From: Pseudobdellovibrionaceae bacterium
GTDB taxonomy: Bacteria > Bdellovibrionota > Bdellovibrionia > Bdellovibrionales > Bdellovibrionaceae
DNA: 64,000 nt
Assembly (NCBI GenBank): GCA_013359135.1
Contig: JABWCN010000001.1
Location: 1-64,000 of the forward strand
Reading direction: 5' to 3'
Shown here in pieces: positions 56,001-63,702 of this stretch (within the stretch, counting starts at the first letter, position 1; every line of letters starts with the position of its first letter). Both the position numbers and the translations under genes were made by a program. The notes beneath the pieces are model-generated. The model made no database searches, was not told the DNA's origin, and saw only the letters and a list, made by a program, of their open reading frames with translations.

Positions 56001-57513
56001 TTACAGCAATTAATGAAATACTAGCATTGGTCTCGGAACACTCACCCCCAACTTGAAATTCCTTAACAGCGTCCTTAGTAACCACATAAGCTGCAGCTTG
56101 ATTGATAGAACTAATTGGAAAATCAATCGATATAAATAAGTTTCTATCAATTGTTGTGTTATATATCAAAGTAACAGGCTGATCTGTTGAATCAAATGTC
56201 AAAAACTGCAATTTTAAAGGACCTGACGGTTGTGATGAAAAATCAACGTTCATCGTAAATTTGCCGTCTGTATTACACATCACTTTACTTAAAACATTCA
56301 TTAAGTTAGCAAAGGACTTCACACTCACTTCTTTATTTGGTGTCGGACAATTACCATTAAATAAATAGTTTGTTATGCTGGATTTAGTAATTACAGGATT
56401 ATTTGCCGGATAAGTAATCTTGAAGCTACTATTTACATAAGTTCTAGCCAAAGCATTAGAGACATCATTAGAAAGATCATACTTATTTTTTAGTACGTTA
56501 GCTTTAATTGAAACTTGGATTAAATCAGCAGTAGGTTTAACTTGAATTACCTTTTTAAAAACATCAATTTGTCCAGAAGCATTTTTAAAATCCTCTATAG
56601 ACTCAAACTGTCCACCTTTTATATCTATATGAGAAGCATTCATTGGACCACCAAGTGTCGACCAAGGAATACTAAACGTTGCCACAACTTTAAATGGTCC
56701 CGTAACCTCAGCCGGAGCTTCGGATGTCAAAGTTATAACTGGTTTTGTAGATTGGAATTTTAAAGAAAGTTCATTAGATTCTTTGTTTTCTATATTCCAT
56801 TTGTTTTTAAAGATAGCTTTAGGGAATTTTACCTTTACAAATTCTCCTATTTTTTTTGATTCAGGAGAAACCGTAAACTTATACTTACATAAACACAATT
56901 CATCAAGTACCACTAAGTTTTTAACAGTAGCATTAGTAACTATGAGATCATCCAAGGTTGTCATTTTATATGGCTTAGAAAAGGTAATAACTGTTTCAAA
57001 GTCATCATCAACAGTTTTGATATCCTTAACTAGGGTCTCTATCGCTACTTCTGGAGCAAAAGTACCAACTCTTTTCGAAATTACGTTACTGACTTGATTC
57101 ATCATCTTAGATTTTTTCTTTTTAACTGTTCCTTTTTTTATTTCTAAAGTGACATCAATTCCAGTAGGTAAAACTTCAATTAAATAGAGCCTTCCAGAAC
57201 CTTCAATTTTAGTTATTTTACCATTGGTTACATTAATCATTGAAGCATCTAAAGACTCAACCTCTTGGGAAAAGTTAGCTTCTACGGTAAACGGAGTTCC
57301 CTCGTCGTCTAAGTCTTGGGAAGATGACGAACTTAACTTTGTATCAAAACCATCAGATGCTAATATTGTAAGATCAAGACCAGCTTGCTGTGAGCAGTTT
57401 TGAAATAAGAGAATAAAAAAAGAAAACATTACCGAGAAAAGAATAAAAAATTGTTTTTTAGATTTTATTATTTTCTTTTCAAAAAATATTAAAAACGTAC
57501 TTGGTAGTTTCAT
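53065..57513 (-). CDS. Giant surface lipoprotein with Ig-like and beta-solenoid regions
   Basis: 1482 residues. A 20-residue basic leader, a hydrophobic stretch and LFQNC (Cys40) indicate a lipoprotein. Residues about 50-380 consist of repeated Ig-like units (FTVEANFSQEVESLDASMINVTNGKITK ... VVATFSIPWSTLGGPMNASHIDIKGGQFE). The middle has a cadherin-like segment (VEDGQTIVADLFANDTATSDNGVI). A long second half, rich in Asn/Ser/Gly and short beta strands, is predicted to be a beta-helix. Cys pairs such as CSKC and CSANC are scattered through it. GGGGGA lies a few bases before the ATG. It is probably an adhesin or prey-contact protein (inference); no catalytic motif seen. Confidence 0.75.
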   Translation of the reverse strand: MKLPSTFLIFFEKKIIKSKKQFFILFSVMFSFFILLFQNCSQQAGLDLTILASDGFDTKLSSSSSQDLDDEGTPFTVEANFSQEVESLDASMINVTNGKITKIEGSGRLYLIEVLPTGIDVTLEIKKGTVKKKKSKMMNQVSNVISKRVGTFAPEVAIETLVKDIKTVDDDFETVITFSKPYKMTTLDDLIVTNATVKNLVVLDELCLCKYKFTVSPESKKIGEFVKVKFPKAIFKNKWNIENKESNELSLKFQSTKPVITLTSEAPAEVTGPFKVVATFSIPWSTLGGPMNASHIDIKGGQFESIEDFKNASGQIDVFKKVIQVKPTADLIQVSIKANVLKNKYDLSNDVSNALARTYVNSSFKITYPANNPVITKSSITNYLFNGNCPTPNKEVSVKSFANLMNVLSKVMCNTDGKFTMNVDFSSQPSGPLKLQFLTFDSTDQPVTLIYNTTIDRNLFISIDFPISSINQAAAYVVTKDAVKEFQVGGECSETNASISLIAVNTNSMKPTEKTDEVKVVCNSTGRWSAKINLNKFNIASGFKLSNNDFYKLNAVITESNPINPATPQTNSDSLLVKKTIGVAPPSLNNDGPYYVEDGQTIVADLFANDTATSDNGVITYIGAQGTCSKCSSFSVSSSGKLNYTPKASVESATSEIILDNIGSESLTYSFHDQYGQISMASAKVTIMTKHTWTGKVSSEWSNLKNWCGSVDLSTNTCNGLTSSADLPKQKSNSFAGSTVILDDTCSANCEIKNTRAINFYKLILSAGAFSQNHDIAVAELIIKDGVFKAYRSASDDFNPYKLSVSQNLYIAKKEGFEANNGNVILDPLLYLGIVKLNASDVTFFNLKMQGYGGIIQNESSKSVKVVNLTLADAISSGTITGGSYLVSKKLNLTAAGKLGSSDIILSGGSDSVISVSADVGVIPYVSGIIIDTQGMVNISGSMNIQSKFVYKNGKVSTLGSIIKFSPREYSPIVIDTTNQNGKVEFDRAEFYGYGSSWNFESDFYAKELSGSDPAGGSLVGKDIYLSKKLDLKNFASGAGGSSGGTTMVYMQGGVNDTHEVSFYGRSPNITFNTDGKVTLVSSDDQSFYGGNFKIIKAQLQKFGWLTFKYGTIDVPEGFEFNGNLGLVSEVYSTLTIKNKIIVNGDLNIASGSTMKNSTSVTGANIEFKKDLYDSTLNNQYPYNMANTLVAIGSNMQKVYSAGSSGYNLIVNKDENSSLVYANDNFFMKDVIVNSGKISSDFKTNFTCYANSTTRIKISQNQNQFKHVEFVGANCKFDLADSVLNLSGDLSFGSAGYTAKGFLSGGKINVEGNVYADSGTIERESIYFLADNVTDLESFTEVRMVGSTDSYIDSNIYYTKDGADVKEFVKIHPRITIAKSLPAKVKLNSQYIGYYLKLESSNLVINDNSTLLPLILNYKSNGILKLDDVNNSYIELGGLLYNSSLIKLPANVYVKNGASYNTSFCPDWTTTSCKSLLGTFLK

Positions 57514-57888
57514 TAAGGTCCCCCAATTAGAATTGGTCTATACAATAATAACCATGGATTAAATTATCTTACATTCTATCGGTATTTTTAAGTAAAGCAT
57601 AATCACCACTTTGAGATACAAAAGCATAAGTGGTTGAATCTAGATCTAATTCGAATTTTTATTTTCATTTTAAGAATTTTATAATGACTTATTTTGATAC
57701 TTTTAAAGTTTTTATTTGGAATAAAAACATTAAATTATTTCATTTCTTTTGAAAGTTTTTCTACACATCCTAGTCTTTGCTTCTTTTAGAAAAACTAGAC
57801 TTAAGTACAAAATTGAAGCGAAGGCCTAAAGTCTGAAGCCTTTAGTCCGAACACCTGTACAGAAACTAACCTCAAGTCTGGAGAAGCT
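57514..57888. promoter_or_regulatory. Divergent promoter region between two lipoprotein genes
   Basis: 375 AT-rich bases between the giant lipoprotein (minus) and the lipoprotein at 57889 (plus). A short inverted repeat, CTAAAG/CTTTAG, lies at 57827-57846, about 45-60 bases before the plus-strand ATG. No gene seen. Promoter boxes are not assigned. Confidence 0.4.
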
Positions 57889-58710
57889 ATGAGAACAAAA
57901 ACTAGCATTCCTTATAAAGCGCAACTTAGGTCTAAAACTTATTTCACTTTGCTCTTATTGGGAATTTCAATCACATTACCCCATTGCTCGTCTGGAAAGT
58001 TTGACGCTCAGACCTCTATTGAATCGTCAAATAACAAATCAGCACAGGAGCTGCCTGGAAATAACGACACCCAAGATCCTCAAAATAGAGAACGCAGAAA
58101 AGAGCTCGCAGCCACCATTGAAAGTTCAAACTTTGATGGTTACGTTTCACAAGGCTTTTCTTCAAGTAACACTGTTCCCGTGTTAAGTTTCGATAAAGTT
58201 AAAGGTGAATTTAAGATCAGAATTCCAATGCCCTTATTTGCCAACCTTGTAGCTTTTGAAATGATCGTAAAAAAGTATCCTGATATTAAACTCGTTGGTG
58301 AGAAAATCAATAGCCTCTCATATGTTGCCATTATCTTTCCTACTAAGTACTTATTGCACAATGTCACAGAGGCACAGGTAACTCTACCAAACGGTGAAAT
58401 TCCCTACTTCCCTTCGGGTGAACAGATTAGTAGCGCCTTTCTTTTAACTCCAGACGCTTCCGAGAAAATATATCTTTACCTTAACGCAGAGGCCATAGGG
58501 GTTTTTGTAGAAACTAAGTTTGATCCAACAAACCTAGGAGATATTTCCTTAACAAAATTAATCTACTCGGTCACAAACAAAGAGAAAACAGCTGTAATGG
58601 GTTATTTAAGTCTTATTTCTGCAAAAAATAACAACAAAGGTGGATTTTTTATGTCCTATCGCCTAGATCCAAAACTAAGTCGGATACTTGAGGAGTACTA
58701 TCTTTATTAA
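57889..58710 (+). CDS. Lipoprotein of unknown function
   Basis: 273 residues. The leader has a hydrophobic core and LPHC (Cys33), a plausible lipobox. A Ser/Asn/Gln-rich linker is followed by a folded domain of mixed strands (GEFKIRIPMPLFANLVAFEMIVKKYPDIKL...). It has no Cys in the mature part. Not recognised. GGAG lies five bases before the ATG. The next plus-strand gene begins 80 bases later. Confidence 0.6.
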   Translation: MRTKTSIPYKAQLRSKTYFTLLLLGISITLPHCSSGKFDAQTSIESSNNKSAQELPGNNDTQDPQNRERRKELAATIESSNFDGYVSQGFSSSNTVPVLSFDKVKGEFKIRIPMPLFANLVAFEMIVKKYPDIKLVGEKINSLSYVAIIFPTKYLLHNVTEAQVTLPNGEIPYFPSGEQISSAFLLTPDASEKIYLYLNAEAIGVFVETKFDPTNLGDISLTKLIYSVTNKEKTAVMGYLSLISAKNNNKGGFFMSYRLDPKLSRILEEYYLY

Positions 58711-58789
58711 TAATTCCTTGCCGTTATTTTCTTCCTCAGATAGCATAAATTGGTAACAACAATTTTGAATACACCTGAAGGAGTTTTTA

Positions 58790-59377
58790 ATGGCTAAGTC
58801 TAAAGCAAAAAAATCAGCACCTAAAAAAGCTGCTAAAAAACCAACAACAAAAAAAGCAACTAAGGCGGCCTCAAGTAAAGCCGCTCCAAAAAAAGTAGCT
58901 AAAGCACCTAAAAAGAAAGTTACTAAAAAGGCGGCTAAAGTCGCAGCTAAAGCTTCAACTAAAAAAATAGCTAAAGCTCCAGCAAAAAAAGCCGCACCTA
59001 AAAAAGCTGTTGTAAAAAAAGCTCCAGCTAAAACAGCCAAAAAGGAAACAAAATCTAAAAAAGAAAAAATAGCTAAAGGTGCAGCTGTAGCTGCTGCTTC
59101 TGCCATTATTATGGAAGAACTAAGTGATGAAACTTCAAAGTCTCTTGATGAGTTATCTTCTGAATTCGATGATGACAATGAAGTTGATACTATTGTAGGT
59201 TTAGACGATGAACCTTCTGCTGACGAGGCTGACGAAGATGATAGCTGGGATGATTCTGATGACGAAGATTCAAATGATGACCAGTTCGAAGCCATAGAAG
59301 ATAATGAAGACGATGACGATATAGATTCAGATGACGATGATTCTGAAGAGGATGATGGAGAAGAAGGTTATTTCTAA
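58790..59377 (+). CDS. Histone-like protein with basic N-half and acidic C-half
   Basis: 195 residues. Residues 2-100 are almost all Lys, Ala, Pro, Ser and Thr with repeated AKKAAxK/PKK blocks, as in eukaryotic H1 tails and bacterial Hc1/AlgP-type nucleoid proteins. Residues about 112-195 are almost all Asp, Glu and Ser (DDDDIDSDDDDSEEDDGEE). One short Ala-rich link (GAAVAAASAIIMEEL) lies between. The basic half should bind DNA or RNA, and the acidic half could shield it or recruit basic partners. AAGGAG seven bases before the ATG and a strong terminator after the gene suggest high expression. Its family cannot be set, because low-complexity sequence aligns poorly. Confidence 0.8.
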   Translation: MAKSKAKKSAPKKAAKKPTTKKATKAASSKAAPKKVAKAPKKKVTKKAAKVAAKASTKKIAKAPAKKAAPKKAVVKKAPAKTAKKETKSKKEKIAKGAAVAAASAIIMEELSDETSKSLDELSSEFDDDNEVDTIVGLDDEPSADEADEDDSWDDSDDEDSNDDQFEAIEDNEDDDDIDSDDDDSEEDDGEEGYF

Positions 59378-59402
59378 GTTTTTCTTTTATTATTAAGATC
59401 AT

Positions 59403-59433
59403 AAAAAGGGAGATTTTATCAGTCTCCCTTTTT
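59403..59433 (+). terminator. Strong intrinsic terminator, possibly bidirectional
   Basis: AAAAAGGGAGA and TCTCCCTTTTT form an 11-bp stem with a 9-base loop, followed by TTATTTTTA on the plus strand. It lies 26 bases after the histone-like gene. The A-run on the other side lets it also serve the convergent TonB receptor gene. Confidence 0.85.
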
Positions 59434-59446
59434 ATTTTTAAGCCAT

Positions 59447-61360
59447 TTAAAATTGACTAGTTAAGCCCACCTGCCAGTCACTTCCTCGGATATAGTAACC
59501 ATAGGACTCTTCATACTGCGTTGCTAATAGGTTGTTTGCTCTAGCAAAGACTTCTAAAGCAGAACTGATTTCATAATCGTAACTTATATTAACAATACCA
59601 AATCCAGGAAGTCTCACATAGGTAAATCCATTTTTCTGATCTTGTCTCTCACCTCGACCTACAAACTCAACATTTATACTTTGATGGTTTAATTGTTTAA
59701 GATAACCAACGCTAGCGCTATGCAAAGGTCTCTTGGTCAACCATCTCCCAGAGTTAATGTCTCTGGGCTCTTGATAAGCATACGAGGCCTTCAAATAGTC
59801 ATCAGAGGATATTTGAAGGCCAACACCACCTTCAACTCCTTTAGTAATTGTTCGATTATTGTAATACTTCAACAATCCTGTACTTGGATCAGTTCTAGAA
59901 GTAATTTGATTTTCAATATGTGTTTCAAAAAAAGTTAATGAGGCTCTTAAGTTTTCACTCAATTTAAAGTCTCTGGATAAAGTATAAGTTCTGGCAAACT
60001 CGGGACTTAAATTGCCATTCCCTTTATTAGAATACAATTGATATAACGAAGGTAGACGGTAACCTGTAGCATACTCTAACTTATAACCCCCAAAATCTAT
60101 CCCGGCCTGATAAGTGGTGACAGAATTAAAATTTAAATCTTTATCTTGCCTAACCCCTGCCGTTGCAGAAATATTCTCGCTCAAATCATGTTCTACTTTA
60201 GTAAAAACACCCGTCATCTCGTTACTTTTATCAGCTTGTAACTGTTTGAACTCTTCGTAAAGCATAGCCTCTTTTTGATAACTTAATCCAATATCAACCC
60301 TTGTCGTAGGCTCGTTTAAAACTCTTAACTCAGCTCTGACTGGTATAATCACACCTTTATATTCTTGATTTTCAGCAGTCGAATTAAAGCTATTTACTTC
60401 GTAATTAAAAATTCTATGCGTATTAACCAAACCAAAAGATAAAAATGGTTTAAAAGCGACCGTTGAATCAGAATAAACAGATACTAACTGCTGAATGTCA
60501 TTCGTCGTAACAAACCCCAAAGTATCAAGTGGTGCAAAATCTAATACAGAAACGCCAGTTAAAACTTCGTTACGATCACTGTAACGATTAGCTTTAATAT
60601 AAAATTTACTTTCATTTTGCCGAATATAGCCAATATCAAAACTATTCTGTCTTTTGTGATAATTAAAATCTGAATTCAAAACAGGACTCGGTTGTAAAGA
60701 AATTTGATAATCAGAATTAAAAAATAGGGATTGATCTTCTGATACGCTTTTATTCAAACTAACAAATCCAGATAAGTTTTCTCTTAAAACATTATCCTTT
60801 TCAGGAAGTTTATTATTCCTATTAGGAACACCACTCACTAACTGCACTGAATTATTTTGTTCATAAATCTTTGGTAAAGTTTCAATTTTAATCACTGCAC
60901 TTAATGCTTGACCGCCATACCACACCGACTGACTCCCCTTGATAACAGTGATCTTTTTTATACTCTTAATGTTTAAAGAGTTTAAATTAAAAGACCTTTG
61001 AACTGTGGACGGATCATAAACTGGTAATCCATCTACAAGAATTAAAATTTGTCCGGAGTCACCACCTCTCAAAAAAAGAGAATTAGGTTGGAAAGCTGAA
61101 TTTGTTACAGAAATATTAGCTTGAGTCGAAATCAAGGTCCCCAAGTTATTTGCTTTGGATTTTTTTATCTGCTCTTCATCGATCACTGTTTTGGTTGAAG
61201 ATAAAAAAGACCTCTCTATAATTTTTGTTTCGTAACTTTGTAATTTTAACTCACTAGCAAAAACATAGTGTGATCTTTCGCAAAATAAAACCGAAAAAAT
61301 ATAGCTGATTTTAAGGAGTAAATAACTGCTTTTAGAATATAGATTATATTGTTTTTTCAT
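59447..61360 (-). CDS. TonB-dependent outer-membrane receptor, BtuB-like
   Basis: About 637 residues from ATG 61360, where the signal-like region begins (MKKQYNLYSKSSYLLLKISYIFSVLF). The plug domain is clear: TVIDEEQIKKSKANNLGTLISTQANISVTNSAFQPNSLFLRGGDSGQILILVDGLPVYDPS. The barrel fills the rest and ends in WQVGLTSQF with a terminal Phe. The length and plug style are those of BtuB/vitamin or siderophore receptors. I do not see a cobalamin riboswitch upstream, so the substrate is open. It is downstream of the sigma-54 activator gene on the same strand. Confidence 0.85.
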   Translation of the reverse strand: MKKQYNLYSKSSYLLLKISYIFSVLFCERSHYVFASELKLQSYETKIIERSFLSSTKTVIDEEQIKKSKANNLGTLISTQANISVTNSAFQPNSLFLRGGDSGQILILVDGLPVYDPSTVQRSFNLNSLNIKSIKKITVIKGSQSVWYGGQALSAVIKIETLPKIYEQNNSVQLVSGVPNRNNKLPEKDNVLRENLSGFVSLNKSVSEDQSLFFNSDYQISLQPSPVLNSDFNYHKRQNSFDIGYIRQNESKFYIKANRYSDRNEVLTGVSVLDFAPLDTLGFVTTNDIQQLVSVYSDSTVAFKPFLSFGLVNTHRIFNYEVNSFNSTAENQEYKGVIIPVRAELRVLNEPTTRVDIGLSYQKEAMLYEEFKQLQADKSNEMTGVFTKVEHDLSENISATAGVRQDKDLNFNSVTTYQAGIDFGGYKLEYATGYRLPSLYQLYSNKGNGNLSPEFARTYTLSRDFKLSENLRASLTFFETHIENQITSRTDPSTGLLKYYNNRTITKGVEGGVGLQISSDDYLKASYAYQEPRDINSGRWLTKRPLHSASVGYLKQLNHQSINVEFVGRGERQDQKNGFTYVRLPGFGIVNISYDYEISSALEVFARANNLLATQYEESYGYYIRGSDWQVGLTSQF

Positions 61361-61402
61361 GTCGAGTTGATAACAGCGACATAACTTAAAAACAAGAAAA
61401 AA

Positions 61403-61424
61403 AGGGACTTTTATGAAAGTCCCT
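61403..61424 (-). terminator. Intrinsic terminator/attenuator before the TonB receptor gene
   Basis: AGGGACTTT and AAAGTCCCT pair over 9 bp with a 4-base loop. On the minus strand the stem is followed by TTTTTTTCTTG. It lies 66 bases past the stop of the sigma-54 activator and only 43 bases before the receptor start. It either ends the activator transcript or controls read-through into the receptor. Confidence 0.75.
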
Positions 61425-61489
61425 AAAACTGACAACGTACTTGGTAGATTTTGGATTTTATGACGAAACGTGCTGTGGTTCCAAAAAAT

Positions 61490-62560
61490 TTATTTCATTG
61501 GTTTTGTATGAACTGCAAACTTATCAAACTCTCCATACTCATGAAGTTTATTATAAAGAGTTTTGATGGTAATTCCTAAGTTATTTGCTGCTTGTGTTTT
61601 ATTTCCGCTAAAATGAGCTAATGCTTTAAGAATATATTTCTTTTCAATATCATATAAAGGAATTGTTGGATCGTATTCCAAAAAGTCGATTTCAACGTCG
61701 GGGTTTTTAATATTATCTGGTAAATCACCAACTTCAATTTGATGTCCATCCGAAAGAATTTGTAAACGTTCGCAGACATTTTGCAACTCTCTTATGTTTC
61801 CTGGCCACTCATATTTCATCATAGCTTGAACAGCCTCAGGGCTCATTGTTTTGAGTTTTCCATATTGAGCTTGAGTTGATTGACTCATGAAGTGTTGGAT
61901 TAAGACAGGTATATCTTCTTTTCTTCTTCTTAAGGGAGGTGCATTTACCACAATAGTATTGATACGATAAAACAAGTCTTCTCTGAAATTTCCCTTTTGT
62001 ACTTCTTGATCTAATTCACGATTGGTAGCGGAAATCAAACGGATATCTACTTTAATTGGATCTTTTCCTCCAACTCTAAATATTTCACCCTCTTGAATGA
62101 ATCTCAAAAGTTTAGCTTGAATTCCAGGTGAAAGCTCACCGATTTCATCCAGAAATAAAGTTCCACCATTAGCAACCTCAGCAAGGCCTGATTTTTTTGT
62201 GTAAGCTCCAGTAAAAGAACCTTTTTCGTGGCCAAATAATTCACTTTCTAATAAAGTTTCTCTAAGAGCACCACAATTGATAGCAACAAAAGGTTTATTT
62301 TTTCTCAGTGATCTTTCATGAACTGCCCTAGCTAAAAGTTCTTTGCCTGTTCCTGACTCTCCAAGTACCAAAACATTGGCATTCGAAGGAGCCACTCGGT
62401 CAATCATCTTGATTAAACTAGACATCGCCTCTGACTGATAGATAATAGTCCTAGAAGTTTCTGAGGGCTTTGCTGTTTCCATTGGTTTACCCCAAAGAAT
62501 CTGATTCTGGGCCTGACTTGTGGGCAGGACCTGAGAAGAGGGTAAAGAATTATCGTTCAT
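61490..62560 (-). CDS. Sigma-54-dependent transcriptional activator without receiver domain
   Basis: About 356 residues from ATG 62560, preceded by AAAGGTGG. The N-terminal 40 residues are Ser/Gln-rich and hold no receiver or GAF domain. The AAA+ domain has Walker A GESGTGKE (about 67-74), Walker B GGTLFLDEIGEL, and GSFTGA (about 114-119) in place of the usual GAFTGA loop that contacts sigma-54. A Fis-type helix-turn-helix ends the protein (YILKALAHFSGNKTQAANNLGITIKTLYNKL). It may be constitutively active or be controlled by a partner protein. Its genes are not evident nearby. Confidence 0.88.
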   Translation of the reverse strand: MNDNSLPSSQVLPTSQAQNQILWGKPMETAKPSETSRTIIYQSEAMSSLIKMIDRVAPSNANVLVLGESGTGKELLARAVHERSLRKNKPFVAINCGALRETLLESELFGHEKGSFTGAYTKKSGLAEVANGGTLFLDEIGELSPGIQAKLLRFIQEGEIFRVGGKDPIKVDIRLISATNRELDQEVQKGNFREDLFYRINTIVVNAPPLRRRKEDIPVLIQHFMSQSTQAQYGKLKTMSPEAVQAMMKYEWPGNIRELQNVCERLQILSDGHQIEVGDLPDNIKNPDVEIDFLEYDPTIPLYDIEKKYILKALAHFSGNKTQAANNLGITIKTLYNKLHEYGEFDKFAVHTKPMK

Positions 62561-62755
62561 ACGTGCCACCTTTCTATGATATTCTTTAAACAACATGTTT
62601 TCTTTTTTAGCTCAGCCTTTAAATTTAGTAAAAGCTCTAGTAAAAAGCCGTAGAGGCAGGAGTCTCTAAATGACTCAATGCATTTACGCTTTGCAATATA
62701 CTCATTCCTGTGAAGATTTTGCAAGAGAATTTTTGCATGGTGTTAAATTTTTTTT

Positions 62756-63688
62756 ATGAATTCCATTAAATTTGACCTAACTAAGGTCCAAAAAGAAATA
62801 GCTAACTATCTAAAATATATGGAAAATATAAAAATTTCATCCCCTCACACCCTACGGGCGTATAAAAATGACTTAGCTGAGTTTTTTCCAAAAGATCATG
62901 AAAGTATTACCGAATTAACTGACTTAAAAAGTTACATTTATAATCAATTAAACGTATGGAAAACTTTAAAGTTATCGTCAAGAAATCGTAAAATTGGCTC
63001 TCTAAAAAGTTTTTTAAATTATTTGTTTGATAGAAAGCTCATAGACACTCGACTTTCAGAAACTGTTCCCACTCCCAAAGTTCCTAAAAAAGTTCCCCAT
63101 TTTATTTCATTTGATGAAGTTCAAAGTTGTCTCAATTTTCTCAATGAAACGGTTAAAAACCCACAAGTTCAAAATTCAGAATCCACAAATCGTAAAAACT
63201 TGCCTCAGCAACAATTACTACTATTTTTACTGTTATACGGCGGAGGTTTAAGGATTTCAGAGGCTTGTGAACTGCAATGGGAACAAGTTTCCCTTTCTCA
63301 ACGTTCGTTAAGAATCACTGGTAAAGGCAGCAAACAAAGAATTGTTGTACTACCTGAACCAATTAACGAACATTTAAAACGGTATAAACAAAATCAACCA
63401 TTTCAAACTAAATTTTTATTTGGTGAGTCTTCCTTAAATCCTAGAATTGGCTACAAATGGATAAAAGATATTGGCCTTAAAACAGGATTAATAAATCACC
63501 TGCACCCTCATGCTCTTAGACACAGTTACGCTACTCACTTACTTTCAAGCGGAGCTAATTTAAGAGTCATTCAAACTCTATTAGGACACGAAAGTCTTGC
63601 TGCTACGGAAAAATATACACATTTAAACCTTAACCAACTCTATCACACTCTTGAAAACAACCATCCACTAGGAAAAAAAATAAAATAG
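62756..63688 (+). CDS. Tyrosine recombinase, XerC/XerD type
   Basis: 310 residues, the normal Xer length. A SAM-like N-terminal domain (residues about 10-105) precedes the catalytic domain. The active-site residues are visible: Arg166 (LRISEACEL), Lys190 (TGKGSKQR), His252 and Arg255 (HPHALRHSYATHLL), His278 (LLGHES) and Tyr287 (EKYTHLN). It probably resolves chromosome dimers at dif. The context here (no phage or integron genes) favours a housekeeping Xer. XerC and XerD cannot be told apart by eye. No dif site was found in the window. No clear ribosome-binding site precedes the ATG. Confidence 0.88.
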   Translation: MNSIKFDLTKVQKEIANYLKYMENIKISSPHTLRAYKNDLAEFFPKDHESITELTDLKSYIYNQLNVWKTLKLSSRNRKIGSLKSFLNYLFDRKLIDTRLSETVPTPKVPKKVPHFISFDEVQSCLNFLNETVKNPQVQNSESTNRKNLPQQQLLLFLLLYGGGLRISEACELQWEQVSLSQRSLRITGKGSKQRIVVLPEPINEHLKRYKQNQPFQTKFLFGESSLNPRIGYKWIKDIGLKTGLINHLHPHALRHSYATHLLSSGANLRVIQTLLGHESLAATEKYTHLNLNQLYHTLENNHPLGKKIK

Positions 63689-63702
63689 AACACCACAGGT
63701 TT

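Noticed and set aside
58675-59295. Long antisense frame (Ser/Ala-rich, 206 codons) opposite the histone-like gene
   Set aside because: It is the mirror of the low-complexity Lys/Ala and Asp/Glu codons; it has no ribosome-binding site or family pattern.
57495-61447. Shared 14-base string AACGTACTTGGTAG near 57494 and 61434
   Set aside because: One copy is simply the start codons of the giant lipoprotein. In 64 kb several 14-base matches are expected by chance.
61361-61489. Cobalamin riboswitch before the TonB receptor
   Set aside because: I could not find the conserved B12-box or core pairing; only a simple terminator hairpin is visible.
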